Shown piece after piece: positions 7,062-15,265 of a stretch of DNA of 27,393 nt (the first letter of the stretch is position 1; each line of letters begins with the position of its first letter). A model generated the notes under the pieces. That model ran no database searches, was not told where the DNA came from, and saw only the letters and a program-made list of their open reading frames with translations. The translations under genes were made by a program, and so were the position numbers. This DNA comes from Collinsella sp. (GTDB lineage: Bacteria; Actinomycetota; Coriobacteriia; Coriobacteriales; Coriobacteriaceae), in assembly GCA_019414325.1 (NCBI GenBank), contig DXMG01000028.1, positions 1-27,393 on the forward strand, given 5' to 3'.

Positions 7062-8381
7062 CTACTTGGCTGCCTCGCGGCGAGCGACCTCGTCGATCAA
7101 GATGGCATCGCCGTGCTTGGCGGCGGCAATGCTCGCGGCCATAATCATGCCCATTGCCGTGATGTAGGCGAAGAGCATCGACGGCGCCACGTCCATAACG
7201 ATGCCGGAGAGAATCGGCGTCGCCACCTGAGCCGCCATGCTCACGGTGTAGTAGTAACCGGAGTAGCGGCCCACGCTTTGGGAGCTGCAACACTCCAGAA
7301 TCATCGTGTACACGCACAGGTCCACGCCGCCCAGCGCGACGCCCATCAACAAAAAGACGCCGTACAACACGGGCGAGAAGCCGGGTGCCAGCCAAAGAAG
7401 CGCGGGGCACAAAACCATGATGACGGCGGTGCCCAGGGCGACCTTTTTGCGGCCGATTTTGAGCGAAAGATTTGCCAGGGGTACGTAGCTTAGCAGCGCG
7501 CCTGCAATCGTCACGATATTGATGATGGCATAGGAACCGCCCTCCATGCCGTAGAACAAATCGGCATAACGGCTGATATTGGTGGTCATGGCGTTATAGC
7601 TCATGTAGTAGAAAAACGTTGCGGCGAGCAGCATGATGATGGAGCGGCGTACGCCGGCGTCTGCAATGCGATTTTTACCGCCGGCCTCGGGGGAGTCGTC
7701 TTTGTCAATCTGATCCTCGTCGATGCCCATTGACAGCGATTTCTCGCGCATCTTTTCGACGAGGGCGGGCTCACGGACAAAGATGCCGTAGACAACGGCC
7801 GACACGAGGATAAAGGCGGCCTGCAAGATAAAGAGCGGAAGATAATCAGGTTTGTCGGCCTTGGGAACCATGACCGAGATGGCGACGAGCATAAGACCCG
7901 TTCCCGCATAGCCGACGATCTTTTCGATCGAGTCTGCCTTGGTTCGAAGTGGGCGAGGCGTAATATCGGCCACGATGGCGACCGTCATGGTGCGATAGGC
8001 GCATATTGCCAAAAGCGTGAGGATAATCGCGCCAATGAGCAGAGGTAGACTGCCCATGTTGTTGGCGAACGCGATGAGCGGGACGGAGAGTATTGCCACC
8101 GCGGAGCCGCCCAAGATAAAGGGCGTTCGGCGCCCGAGTTTGCTTGTGCAACGGTCCGAGAGGATGCCAAAGAGCGGAAGCAGGAACAGGCCAAAGACAT
8201 TATCGATGGCCATGATCGCGCCGGTGAGCGAGTTGGATAGGCCAAAGGTCCCTGTGAGCATCTTGGGAACGATGCCGTCGTAGACCTGCCAAAAGCTGAT
8301 CATGCCCATAAAGGGTAGGGAGGCGAGGGCGACGGCCTTGGTGTCGAGCCGGGCCGCCCGCTTAAGATTTGGTTGGGTCAT
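7062..8381 (-). CDS. MFS transporter
   Basis: A 439-residue integral membrane transporter with about 12 hydrophobic segments. The loop after the second segment reads GILSDRCTSKLGRRTPFI, the MFS motif in the form seen in GPH/SLC45-like sugar transporters. A second copy of the motif is weaker (LSLKIGRKKVALG). A charged cytoplasmic loop (about residues 213-245, EKMREKSL...DKDDSPEAGG) separates the halves. AGGAGAA precedes the ATG at 8381. It lies 51 bases after the M20 peptidase gene and is probably last in the operon, with a terminator behind it. The neighbours suggest uptake of a peptide or amino-acid derivative, but the sequence does not show the substrate. Confidence 0.85.
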   Translation of the reverse strand: MTQPNLKRAARLDTKAVALASLPFMGMISFWQVYDGIVPKMLTGTFGLSNSLTGAIMAIDNVFGLFLLPLFGILSDRCTSKLGRRTPFILGGSAVAILSVPLIAFANNMGSLPLLIGAIILTLLAICAYRTMTVAIVADITPRPLRTKADSIEKIVGYAGTGLMLVAISVMVPKADKPDYLPLFILQAAFILVSAVVYGIFVREPALVEKMREKSLSMGIDEDQIDKDDSPEAGGKNRIADAGVRRSIIMLLAATFFYYMSYNAMTTNISRYADLFYGMEGGSYAIINIVTIAGALLSYVPLANLSLKIGRKKVALGTAVIMVLCPALLWLAPGFSPVLYGVFLLMGVALGGVDLCVYTMILECCSSQSVGRYSGYYYTVSMAAQVATPILSGIVMDVAPSMLFAYITAMGMIMAASIAAAKHGDAILIDEVARREAAK

Positions 8382-8432
8382 GCTGGTTCTCCTGGTCGGT
8401 AAAAGCGGGGAGGGGTGCTATCGGCCCCCGTT

Positions 8433-9854
8433 CTACAGTTGTTCAAGGTTGGCGAGAAACGCCACATAGAATTCGATGCCGCGCTTGTAGACGTCGACGC
8501 CGATGCGTTCGTTGGCGGCATGGATGAGCTTGCGCGCCTCGCCCGAGTAGATAAAGCCGCAGAAGCGGTAGACGCGATCGCAGATCTCGTTGAACTCGCG
8601 CGAGTCGGTACAGGAGTTCTGCACGTAGGGAGCAAAGCCGGCCTCGGGATAGACACCCGACACGCAGCGATGGATGTAGTTAAAGGCGGCATCGTCTTCG
8701 TAAGGCGAGATGGGCGCGGGCTCGGTGTAGGGAATCGCCTCGTTGATTTCGACGGTGACATGGTCGGGGCTTACGCCCGAGGCGCGGCACTGCTGGGCGG
8801 CGAGCTTGCGGGCGCGCTCAACGGCATCGGCGATGGTCTCGAACGGAGCGATGCGCACGTTGAAGTTGGCGCGAGCAACTGGTGGCAGCACATTGTGCGC
8901 ATTGGAGCCTTCGAGCTGCGTGAGCGCATAGGTTGTGCGCAGCATGGCCGAGGTCTCGGGGCTGGCGGCCATGATCTTGGTAACCGCGGGGCGCGTGAGC
9001 CACAGGTTGCCAAAGATTGCCTGATACGTCGCGCTGCTACGGGCACCCAACTCGGTCAGTGTGGCCTCGACGGCGGGCGTGAGCTGCGGCTTGCCGGGGT
9101 TGGCCGAGATAGTCTCGCATACACGGCAGAGAAGACGGCAGGCATCGTTTGCCGCAGGCGTAGAGGCATGGCCGCCGTCGGCGCGCGCCGTGACGGTAAG
9201 GTCGACGTGGCCCTTCTCGGACACGCCTACCATGGCAACGGGTTCGGTGACGCCGAGCGGGGCGTCGGTTGCCACGGCGCCACCCTCATCGAGCACCATG
9301 TAGGGATGGATGTTATGCTCGCGAAGCCACTGCACTGCATGGGTTGCAGTAGGTGCGGCGATTTCCTCGCCATCGCTCGAGAAGAACCAGACATCGCGCG
9401 GGGGAACGAAGCCCTGGGCAATCAAATGCTCGGCGGCCTCGAAGAAAGCCGAGACGATGCACTTGGTGTCGAGTGATCCGCGGGCCCAGATCTCGCCGTC
9501 GAAGATCTCGGCTCCAAAGGGATCGTGCTTCCAGTCTTGGCCCTCGACGGGCACGACGTCCTGATGCGCCATCATGACGATGGGGTCCAAGGCGGAATCG
9601 GCGCCAGGCCAACGCAGGAGCATGCCAAAGTCGTCGACGCGTGTGAGCTCGGCGACTTTAAAGAAATGCGGATAAAGTCGCTGAAGCGTGGGAATCCACT
9701 GGCTGAAGGGCTCATCGTCGCGCTCGGCGATGTTCTCACGCGAAACGGTGGGGATGCGCAGCAATTCGCAAAAGCGCTCGACGGCTGCCTCGTCTGCCTT
9801 GTAGGTGCCTGCATCAAGAGGCGCGCCCTGTGCGACCGATACCGATGCTCCCAT
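8433..9854 (-). CDS. M20 family metallopeptidase (carboxypeptidase/dipeptidase-like)
   Basis: A 473-residue zinc-type M20 peptidase of the larger branch that includes dipeptidases and Gly-X carboxypeptidases. It shows HQDVVPVEG (metal His), ARGSLDTK (bridging Asp), DGEEI (catalytic Glu and metal Glu), LDEGGAV, a dimerisation/lid domain with GGHAST, and the late metal His in KLIHAANERIG. There is no signal peptide, so it acts in the cytosol. AAAGGAG stands 8 bases before the ATG at 9854. It lies 110 bases after aconitase X small subunit and 51 before the MFS gene, all on one strand. Its bond specificity cannot be read from the sequence. Confidence 0.88.
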   Translation of the reverse strand: MGASVSVAQGAPLDAGTYKADEAAVERFCELLRIPTVSRENIAERDDEPFSQWIPTLQRLYPHFFKVAELTRVDDFGMLLRWPGADSALDPIVMMAHQDVVPVEGQDWKHDPFGAEIFDGEIWARGSLDTKCIVSAFFEAAEHLIAQGFVPPRDVWFFSSDGEEIAAPTATHAVQWLREHNIHPYMVLDEGGAVATDAPLGVTEPVAMVGVSEKGHVDLTVTARADGGHASTPAANDACRLLCRVCETISANPGKPQLTPAVEATLTELGARSSATYQAIFGNLWLTRPAVTKIMAASPETSAMLRTTYALTQLEGSNAHNVLPPVARANFNVRIAPFETIADAVERARKLAAQQCRASGVSPDHVTVEINEAIPYTEPAPISPYEDDAAFNYIHRCVSGVYPEAGFAPYVQNSCTDSREFNEICDRVYRFCGFIYSGEARKLIHAANERIGVDVYKRGIEFYVAFLANLEQL

Positions 9855-9964
9855 GGTGGGACTCCTTTCGTGTTGTATATCGAATACGTCAAGATTATCG
9901 CCCGCACCGCGCGTGGGAAATGGCGAAACACGTTGCTCATCTGCGGGCGGCGGGTCGGATAGCC

Positions 9965-10408
9965 TTAGCCGACGATGACCGTGCCGTCTTCGGTCACGGT
10001 GATGGCGTCTCCCGTCGACACAGCATCGAGAAACTCATCGCCCAGGTTGTCAATGGTGGGCATGGGGGTGTCGGTCCATACACCCGAGAGGATCGCGCCA
10101 GCGGCGGCAAGGCTGTCAATGGGTTTGGAAAACAGCAGGCATGCGGGTTGGCGCCCCATTTTGGTGGCGCAGAAGAGCACCATGCCGCCTGTGGTGGAGC
10201 CGATAGTCTGCGGAAGACACAAGGCACATCCCGCCAAAGGTTTGCCGTACAAGTCGGGATTGTTTTGGTCGGAACACGTGGCCTTTTTGTCGCCAAACAT
10301 CAGTGCCTTCTGAAACGATGCGAGCGTGTTGAGCCCTCCGTGAGAGACAAGTGCCTTGGCGTGGGCAGTTCCGGGGACAACGACGCGGCCGTGAAAGATT
10401 TTTTCCAT
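9965..10408 (-). CDS. Aconitase X swivel domain (small subunit)
   Basis: A 147-residue protein of the DUF126 family, the swivelling small subunit of aconitase X. Family features are the opening HGRVVVPGTAHAKALVS, CSDQNNPDLYGKPLAG, and the GS-containing loop IGSTTGGMVLF. With the large subunit it should form a heterodimeric Fe-S hydro-lyase. Known aconitase X enzymes act as cis-3-hydroxyproline dehydratases or, in archaea, mevalonate 5-phosphate dehydratase; which applies here is unknown. The frame is open upstream far into the large-subunit gene, but only from the ATG at 10408 does the protein match the family, and AGGAAGG lies about 9 bases before it. It follows the large subunit by 14 bases. 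Confidence 0.88.
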   Translation of the reverse strand: MEKIFHGRVVVPGTAHAKALVSHGGLNTLASFQKALMFGDKKATCSDQNNPDLYGKPLAGCALCLPQTIGSTTGGMVLFCATKMGRQPACLLFSKPIDSLAAAGAILSGVWTDTPMPTIDNLGDEFLDAVSTGDAITVTEDGTVIVG

Positions 10409-10422
10409 GAGGAGTCGCCTTC

Positions 10423-11700
10423 CTATTTGATTGGTTTTCCGGTGGTGACGTAGGCGAGCACTTCGTCGTCGGTGTAGTAGCGCGATGCCGAGTACGTACG
10501 CAACTTGTTGGAGTTGGTGATGATGGGCATGCTGCCGCACAGCGGGTTGTTGGTGTACATAAGCGGGCAGATGCTCGAGACGACGGCACCGGTAGTCGAG
10601 AGGCGTCTGTATGCCGCAGTCTTGCGGAAGGCGTCTGCCACGGATGGGGCGGCGGTCAGTACGGTGGGTACTTGCACGCGGCACTTGCCGGAGGCGCTCA
10701 GCCCATCGCAGATGGCGTCTGCCCAATGGGCGAGTTGTGCAGACGAGAGGTGGGGGCAGCCGATGAAGGCAAGCTTGGGGCGTGCGCCCGGGTTCTTCCA
10801 CATAACGGGGTAGCTCGAGCGGATGCGTTCCAGCTCGGCGTCGTCAATGCGATAGATTTGGGCGTCTAGTGCTATGAGGTGTTCGCCTTGTTCGACGGCC
10901 TCGGGCGTGATGCCGTCCACGTGGTAGAGCCCGACAGCGCCGTTCGATGCGCTGGCGGCGCCCATGTCCTTAAGGTAGTCCTGCGTGCCGGGTGTGAGTT
11001 CGCGGCCAAGCCAGCGGTCGAGGCCTTTAATGTAAGGGACGTCTTCCATCACCTTCATGCCAATGGCGCTGCCAAGCACTTGCGCTTCGGGCTTGCGCTT
11101 ACAGTCGACTTCGATGATCCAGGTCGCCTTGCGGCCCTCATCGGTGAGCAGGCCGAATTCCGGGACAAAGCCGGCAATTGAGCCGAACATCTCGATGATG
11201 CCGGAGTTGCGATTGCAGCGAGCGCCCAGCACGGAGTTGGCAAAGACCACGGCGCTGCTTTCTGCCCAGCTTAGGATGTCGCCACGCCGAGGTCGATTGC
11301 CAACCTCGGGCTGGTAACAGGTGCAGGTGAAAGCATCGTTGTCCAATAGACCCATGCTGCGCAGCTGTGCCTCATAATCGTCTTGTTTGGAATACATAAT
11401 CTTGAACAGCAGCTTTTGCAGCGGGTTGGCCGGGACGGCGGGGTCGAGGGGCCTCGGGTCGACCGAGAATGACTGACCGGACAGGGCGCCGTCTTTCAGC
11501 AGCTCATCCATAAGGTCATAGACTGGACCGAGCATGGAGAGGCCAAAACTTGTGACAAGATGACCGTTTGCGCCGGTCACGGGAACCATACGCTCGGCGC
11601 CAAAGCATTCGCCGTACATAACGAGGGTCTTGACCACTTTGGCCATGGCGGGGCCCTTGGCGCCGTCGAGCAGGGCTTGTTGTTGGGAGGTCAGGTTCAT
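10423..11700 (-). CDS. Aconitase X catalytic domain (large subunit)
   Basis: A 425-residue DUF521 protein, the catalytic subunit of aconitase X. Family blocks are plain: CTCYQPEVGNRPRRGD, SWAESSAVVFANSVLGARCNRNSG, GLYHVDGITPEA, FIGCPHLSS, ICPLMYTNN and TNSNKLRTYSASRY. Cysteines in CTCY, GARCN, GCPH and ICP are candidates for Fe-S ligands. I chose ATG 11700 (MNLTSQQQALLDGAKG), which fits the family start; the ATG at 11712 has AAAGG directly against it, too close to serve. The gene begins 21 bases after the oxidoreductase and precedes the small subunit by 14. A peptidase, transporter and redox enzyme next door favour an amino-acid-type substrate, but this is inference. Confidence 0.9.
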   Translation of the reverse strand: MNLTSQQQALLDGAKGPAMAKVVKTLVMYGECFGAERMVPVTGANGHLVTSFGLSMLGPVYDLMDELLKDGALSGQSFSVDPRPLDPAVPANPLQKLLFKIMYSKQDDYEAQLRSMGLLDNDAFTCTCYQPEVGNRPRRGDILSWAESSAVVFANSVLGARCNRNSGIIEMFGSIAGFVPEFGLLTDEGRKATWIIEVDCKRKPEAQVLGSAIGMKVMEDVPYIKGLDRWLGRELTPGTQDYLKDMGAASASNGAVGLYHVDGITPEAVEQGEHLIALDAQIYRIDDAELERIRSSYPVMWKNPGARPKLAFIGCPHLSSAQLAHWADAICDGLSASGKCRVQVPTVLTAAPSVADAFRKTAAYRRLSTTGAVVSSICPLMYTNNPLCGSMPIITNSNKLRTYSASRYYTDDEVLAYVTTGKPIK

Positions 11701-11721
11701 CTGTGAGCCCATCCTTTCGTG

Positions 11722-14043
11722 TTAGATATTGGTGCCGAGTCGGTATGCCGCACGGACCGCTTCGAGCACACGGCCGGGCGCAAACCCATCGCCGATGTTA
11801 TGCAGCTCGTCAGCGGCGTGCGTCTGCTGCAGTTTGTAGAACAGCGCGTCGTCGGGGTGTCCGCCGCAGGCAATGATTACCAAGTCGCAGGTTAGCTCGA
11901 GTGACTTCCAGTCGTTGCCGATTTTGGGTGCAAGCGGGTTTTCGACGTTCTCGGGCAAGACCGGTGACCACGAGACGTAGGGGTCGGGAACGTTTTTGTG
12001 GCAGTTGCGACTCAAGTGGAGACGCGCACACCTCGATGGGGCTCCAGACTCGCGTTTGCCGCCGACTTCCGCGCGCTCGACGCGTGTCATATTGAGGAGC
12101 CGCACATTGCGTCCCCTGAGCGTATGGAGTAGGTGGCCGCGATTTGCCGTGCAGGCGCCCTGCATCATGTGAGGCAGCATTTCAATTACGCTGACCTGTG
12201 GTATGCCGTGTTCGACGGTGAGCCATTGGGCAACCTCGCAGCCCACGGCCCCTCCGCCAATGATGGTGACGGTTTTGGCGTTGCCAAGCAGCGCGGGTTG
12301 GCGCAGTAGCTGCGTTGCCAGCACGGCATGGCCCGATGCTGCAAGCTCCGTAAGACCGGGGATGGGCGGTATTGCATTGGAAGTGCCTGTCGCGCACACG
12401 ATTGCGTCGAAGCCTGCTTTTGCAAGATCTTCGGCGCGTGCTGCCCGTCCAAGTTCGAGTGTCAGGTTCCCGTTGGGTTTTTCTGCCTGCTCGCGCACCT
12501 GTCGAACAAGATATGATCGGTAGTTATCGAGGTCGAACTTGATCCGGGCGGCGCTGGCGGAGAGGAGTTTTCCTCCAAGTTCATCTTCGGCATCGATGAG
12601 CTTTACGTCGTGGCCACGACGCGCGGCGATTAGCGCACAGACCATCCCAGCGGGTCCGGCTCCTATCACCGCTATGCGTTTGGGTTCTTTGGCGGGAGCG
12701 GGTGTCTGGGGCATGAGGTATTCAAAGCTGCAGCGTGGATTGACGGCACACTGCGGATGGCCCCCTTCGACAAACTCGTTGAGGCATCCTTCCTGGCATC
12801 CGATGCAGGGGCGAATATCTGCCACGCGACCGGCGTACGCCTTGTTGGGCCACTCGGGATCCGCAAGCAGCGGGCGTCCGAGCATGATCATATCGGCGTC
12901 GCCATTGCGAAGGGCGCGTTCGGCAATGTCGGGGTAGCCCAACTTACCCACCGCGACAACGGGTACGGGAAGGCCGGCATTGGAGCGGATATTGTCGGCG
13001 GCAAAGCGCTCTCGAACGGCGCGCGCCACGGGAACGAAGCAGCCTGCGGGCATGCTCGCAGGCGGGTGGGGCATCCACCAGTTGTCATAGCAACCAAGGT
13101 CGACGTCAAAGATGTCTACTCCCGCCGCCACGAGCTCTTCCATATAACCCAGGGTCTGTTCGACTGTACGGCCGCCGCGCATGCGTCCCAGATAGGTCGA
13201 ATTCATGACCTGCTCGTCATAGGTTTCCTCGAGTGCAAGCGAAAGGTCGATGCGGTACATGATGGGGTAGTCGGGCCCAACGCGGCGACGGATTTCTTTG
13301 ATCATATCGAGGCCAAACTGACGCCAATCGGCATAACGTCCGAGCTTGCGATGGTTAAAGGCGGGGTTTCCGAGCTGCTCGATAAGATAACCCTCGTGCC
13401 CGTGCAAATAGACGCCATCGATGCCCATGGCATGAGCATCGGCCGCCGCTTGGCCGATATTGTTTACGATACGGCGCAGCTTTTGGTCCGAGAGGCGCAT
13501 GCATGGAATGGCGGGGATGTAGTAGTTAGGCAAGAAACTCGCCGAGACCGGAAACTTCTTTTGCGTGATGAGGCATTGCGGGTTGCCCACGCGGCCGAGT
13601 CCGGCCGTAAGCTGGACAAAAATGCGTGATCCGAAGGCATGGACACCTTGGGCAAGGTCGCGCCAGCCTGCCATAACGGTTCGGCTTCGATCGATGCGCG
13701 GGAAATAGGTGAGCTTGTCCAGCTCGGTGACCGTGGTATCGATGCCGTGGCTTACCGGTACGAGTCCTGTTGTGATGAGGCCGCAGCCGCCTTTGGCGCG
13801 GGCGAAAAAGTACTGCAGCATCATGTCACTGGGGCGGCCAGTTTCCTCGCACATGTCGATATTGCCCATCGGTGCCATGACAATGCGGTTTTTGACGGTG
13901 AGCTTGTTAATTTTGATGGGAGAGAAGAGCTTGTCAAAAGGATAGAGCTCTTGTGTCATGCGGGACGATCCGCAACCGGAATTTTTGGCGGGCCAGCTGT
14001 CGAATGAGTCGACGAGTTGCTGCACCAGTACGTCTTTTCCCAA
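11722..14043 (-). CDS. NADH:flavin oxidoreductase/2,4-dienoyl-CoA reductase-like Fe-S flavoenzyme
   Basis: A 773-residue multidomain flavoenzyme. An Old Yellow Enzyme-type FMN barrel (about residues 30-410: LFSPIKINKLTVKNRIVMAPM, HGHEGYLIEQ) is followed by the [4Fe-4S] block CIGCQEGCLNEFVEGGHPQC, an FAD site IAVIGAGPAGMVCA (about 455) and an NAD(P) site VTIIGGGAVGCEVA (about 590). Family members reduce activated C=C bonds; FadH and BaiCD/BaiH are examples. It is longer than usual, by an N-terminal extension of about 28 residues and an insertion after the second dinucleotide fold (KRESGAPSRC... to NDWKSLEL). I chose TTG 14043 because AAAGGAA lies 5 bases before it and a promoter sits 37 bases upstream; ATG 13959 lacks a good site. 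First gene of the aconitase X operon. Confidence 0.85.
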   Translation of the reverse strand: MGKDVLVQQLVDSFDSWPAKNSGCGSSRMTQELYPFDKLFSPIKINKLTVKNRIVMAPMGNIDMCEETGRPSDMMLQYFFARAKGGCGLITTGLVPVSHGIDTTVTELDKLTYFPRIDRSRTVMAGWRDLAQGVHAFGSRIFVQLTAGLGRVGNPQCLITQKKFPVSASFLPNYYIPAIPCMRLSDQKLRRIVNNIGQAAADAHAMGIDGVYLHGHEGYLIEQLGNPAFNHRKLGRYADWRQFGLDMIKEIRRRVGPDYPIMYRIDLSLALEETYDEQVMNSTYLGRMRGGRTVEQTLGYMEELVAAGVDIFDVDLGCYDNWWMPHPPASMPAGCFVPVARAVRERFAADNIRSNAGLPVPVVAVGKLGYPDIAERALRNGDADMIMLGRPLLADPEWPNKAYAGRVADIRPCIGCQEGCLNEFVEGGHPQCAVNPRCSFEYLMPQTPAPAKEPKRIAVIGAGPAGMVCALIAARRGHDVKLIDAEDELGGKLLSASAARIKFDLDNYRSYLVRQVREQAEKPNGNLTLELGRAARAEDLAKAGFDAIVCATGTSNAIPPIPGLTELAASGHAVLATQLLRQPALLGNAKTVTIIGGGAVGCEVAQWLTVEHGIPQVSVIEMLPHMMQGACTANRGHLLHTLRGRNVRLLNMTRVERAEVGGKRESGAPSRCARLHLSRNCHKNVPDPYVSWSPVLPENVENPLAPKIGNDWKSLELTCDLVIIACGGHPDDALFYKLQQTHAADELHNIGDGFAPGRVLEAVRAAYRLGTNI

Positions 14044-14079
14044 TGAGGTTCCTTTCAGATGTTGACAAGGTAACAAAGC

Positions 14080-14107
14080 AGTTTACGTCTAAATGTTTAA
14101 TAGTCAA
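14080..14107 (-). promoter_or_regulatory. Candidate promoter of the oxidoreductase/aconitase X operon
   Basis: On the minus strand TTGACT (14107-14102) and TAAACT (14085-14080) are 16 bases apart, close to sigma-70 consensus. The implied start near 14073 gives a leader of about 30 bases to the TTG codon at 14043. Confidence 0.5.
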
Positions 14108-14175
14108 CAACAATGGAGTGAGTTCGGTGAAGGAAAAAAGACTCAATGAGTGCCAGGTGGCAAGCTGTGCTGCGA

Positions 14176-14194
14176 CATTAGCTCCCAGCTAATG
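14176..14194. repeat. Perfect 8-bp inverted repeat, possible operator
   Basis: CATTAGCT (14176-14183), CCC, AGCTAATG (14187-14194). It lies in the gap between two divergent genes (the oxidoreductase on the minus strand and the FxLYD-type gene on the plus strand). No T run follows, so it looks more like a protein site than a terminator. Confidence 0.4.
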
Positions 14195-14212
14195 AATTTG
14201 AGCTCGCTGCCT

Positions 14213-14254
14213 CCTACGATGTGCTGTGTGCCGGCACGGTAGCCGGATCGTAGG
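14213..14254 (+). promoter_or_regulatory. Hairpin overlapping a ribosome binding site
   Basis: CCTACGAT (14213-14220) pairs with ATCGTAGG (14247-14254). The right arm takes in the first part of the AGGAAGGA ribosome site (14252-14259) of the gene at 14266. A GC-rich inner loop (GTGC/GCAC, 14221-14224/14234-14237) could add stability. This could lower translation until opened. Confidence 0.4.
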
Positions 14255-14265
14255 AAGGATGCATA

Positions 14266-14709
14266 ATGGCAAAAGAGGGAAAGAAGCCGATCGGCAAGAT
14301 CGTTTTGGGCGTCATCGTGGTGCTCGTTGTTGCCGGCGTCGTGGGTTCTATGGGCGGTAACTCGTCTGATTCGTCTACGGGTGATGCAGCAAAGCCTGCC
14401 GAACAGACCCAGCAAGTCGAGGAGAAAAAAGAGGCACAAGAACCCTATACGGTTTCGGATGAGGCCGGGGATACGTCTAATCAGTTCGCGTATAAGATCA
14501 CTGGCACGTTGACCAATAATACGGATAAAGAGCAAAGCTACATTCAGATTGAGTATGTTCTGTATGACGCAGACGGCAATCAGGTGGGAACGGCTCTTGC
14601 GAACACCAACCATCTCAAAGCGGGCGGCACCTGGAAGTTCGAAGCGATGAGCACGGTATCTCCCGACCAGGTTGCCAGCTGGGAACGTTCTGACGTGAGC
14701 GGTTTTTAA
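14266..14709 (+). CDS. Membrane-anchored FxLYD-type extracytoplasmic protein
   Basis: A 147-residue protein with a basic start (MAKEGKKPIGK), one hydrophobic segment at about residues 11-28 that anchors it facing outward, and a low-complexity Ser/Glu/Gln linker (about 30-60). A beta-rich C-terminal domain follows (about 65-147), containing the alternation ITGTLTNNTDKEQSYIQIEYVLYDADGNQVG typical of FxLYD domains. The segment has no lipobox cysteine. AGGAAGGA precedes the ATG by 6 bases. FxLYD domains have no single known function. The helix-turn-helix gene follows after 47 bases, but a promoter-like sequence between them means they need not share a transcript. Confidence 0.7.
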   Translation: MAKEGKKPIGKIVLGVIVVLVVAGVVGSMGGNSSDSSTGDAAKPAEQTQQVEEKKEAQEPYTVSDEAGDTSNQFAYKITGTLTNNTDKEQSYIQIEYVLYDADGNQVGTALANTNHLKAGGTWKFEAMSTVSPDQVASWERSDVSGF

Positions 14710-14734
14710 CTAGAATTAAAAACATGGTTACTAT
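14706..14734 (+). promoter_or_regulatory. Candidate promoter of the helix-turn-helix gene
   Basis: TTAACT (14706-14711) and TACTAT (14729-14734) are 17 bases apart. The predicted start near 14741 leaves a short leader that still carries the GGGGGTGAGG ribosome site. The -35 overlaps the stop codon of the preceding gene. Confidence 0.4.
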
Positions 14735-14756
14735 GCGAGCTGGGGGGTGAGGCCAT

Positions 14757-15179
14757 ATGCCTGATAAGAAGCTAACCGAAGAGTTGCTCAACGAGCTGCT
14801 CGATGCTCCGAGTATCGAGGGCTATATCAAAGAGCACGACTTTACCGCCCCGTCGCTTTCGGAGTATCTGAAACAGCTTTTGGAAGAAAAGGGGCTGGAG
14901 CGCTCGCGCGTGGTGCGTATGGCCGACCTCAACGAGACGTTTGGCTATCAGATCTTTACCGGTGCGCGGCATCCGAGCCGCAATAAGGTGCTGCAGATTG
15001 CCTTTGCCATGGCGCTGACGCTCAAGGAGACCAACCGCGCCTTGTCGGCGGCGGGCGCCAATGTCCTCAACTGCAAGGACCGCCGTGACGCCATCATCAT
15101 TTTCTGTATCGATCGTGGCTGCAGCCTGCAAAAGGTGAACGAGGAGCTGTATCGCTTTGGTGAGGAGACGGTGAGTTAA
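14757..15179 (+). CDS. Helix-turn-helix (XRE-like) protein paired with a kinase
   Basis: A 140-residue cytosolic protein. Residues about 30-95 resemble an XRE-type helix-turn-helix: SLSEYLKQLLEEKGLERSRV, then MADLNETFGYQIFTGARHPS and NKVLQIAFAMALTLKETNRAL, the usual five-helix order. A C-terminal part (about 96-140, DRRDAIIIFCIDRGCSLQKVNEEL) could hold partner contacts. GGGGGTGAGG precedes the ATG at 14757. It lies 86 bases before a Ser/Thr kinase gene; the pairing suggests the kinase acts on, or signals with, this regulator, which is inference. DNA binding is predicted only from the helix pattern. Confidence 0.72.
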   Translation: MPDKKLTEELLNELLDAPSIEGYIKEHDFTAPSLSEYLKQLLEEKGLERSRVVRMADLNETFGYQIFTGARHPSRNKVLQIAFAMALTLKETNRALSAAGANVLNCKDRRDAIIIFCIDRGCSLQKVNEELYRFGEETVS

Positions 15180-15223
15180 CGGTTGGCTGCCGGCGGAAGC
15201 GGTGTTCACGATATTTAGAACGT

Positions 15224-15259
15224 GCAGGGCACGGGCGTCATGGGGCGTCCGCGCCCTGC
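15224..15259 (+). other. Hairpin upstream of the kinase gene
   Basis: GCAGGGC (15224-15230) pairs with GCCCTGC (15253-15259), followed by GTTATTATG. It looks like a weak terminator or attenuator placed just before the kinase start, and may lower kinase expression relative to the helix-turn-helix gene. Confidence 0.4.
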
Positions 15260-15265
15260 GTTATT

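Noticed and set aside
10409..10801. Upstream extension of the aconitase X small-subunit frame (278 codons in all)
   Set aside because: The added part overlaps the large subunit in another frame, is rich in Arg/Pro/His, and the family start and ribosome site lie at 10408.
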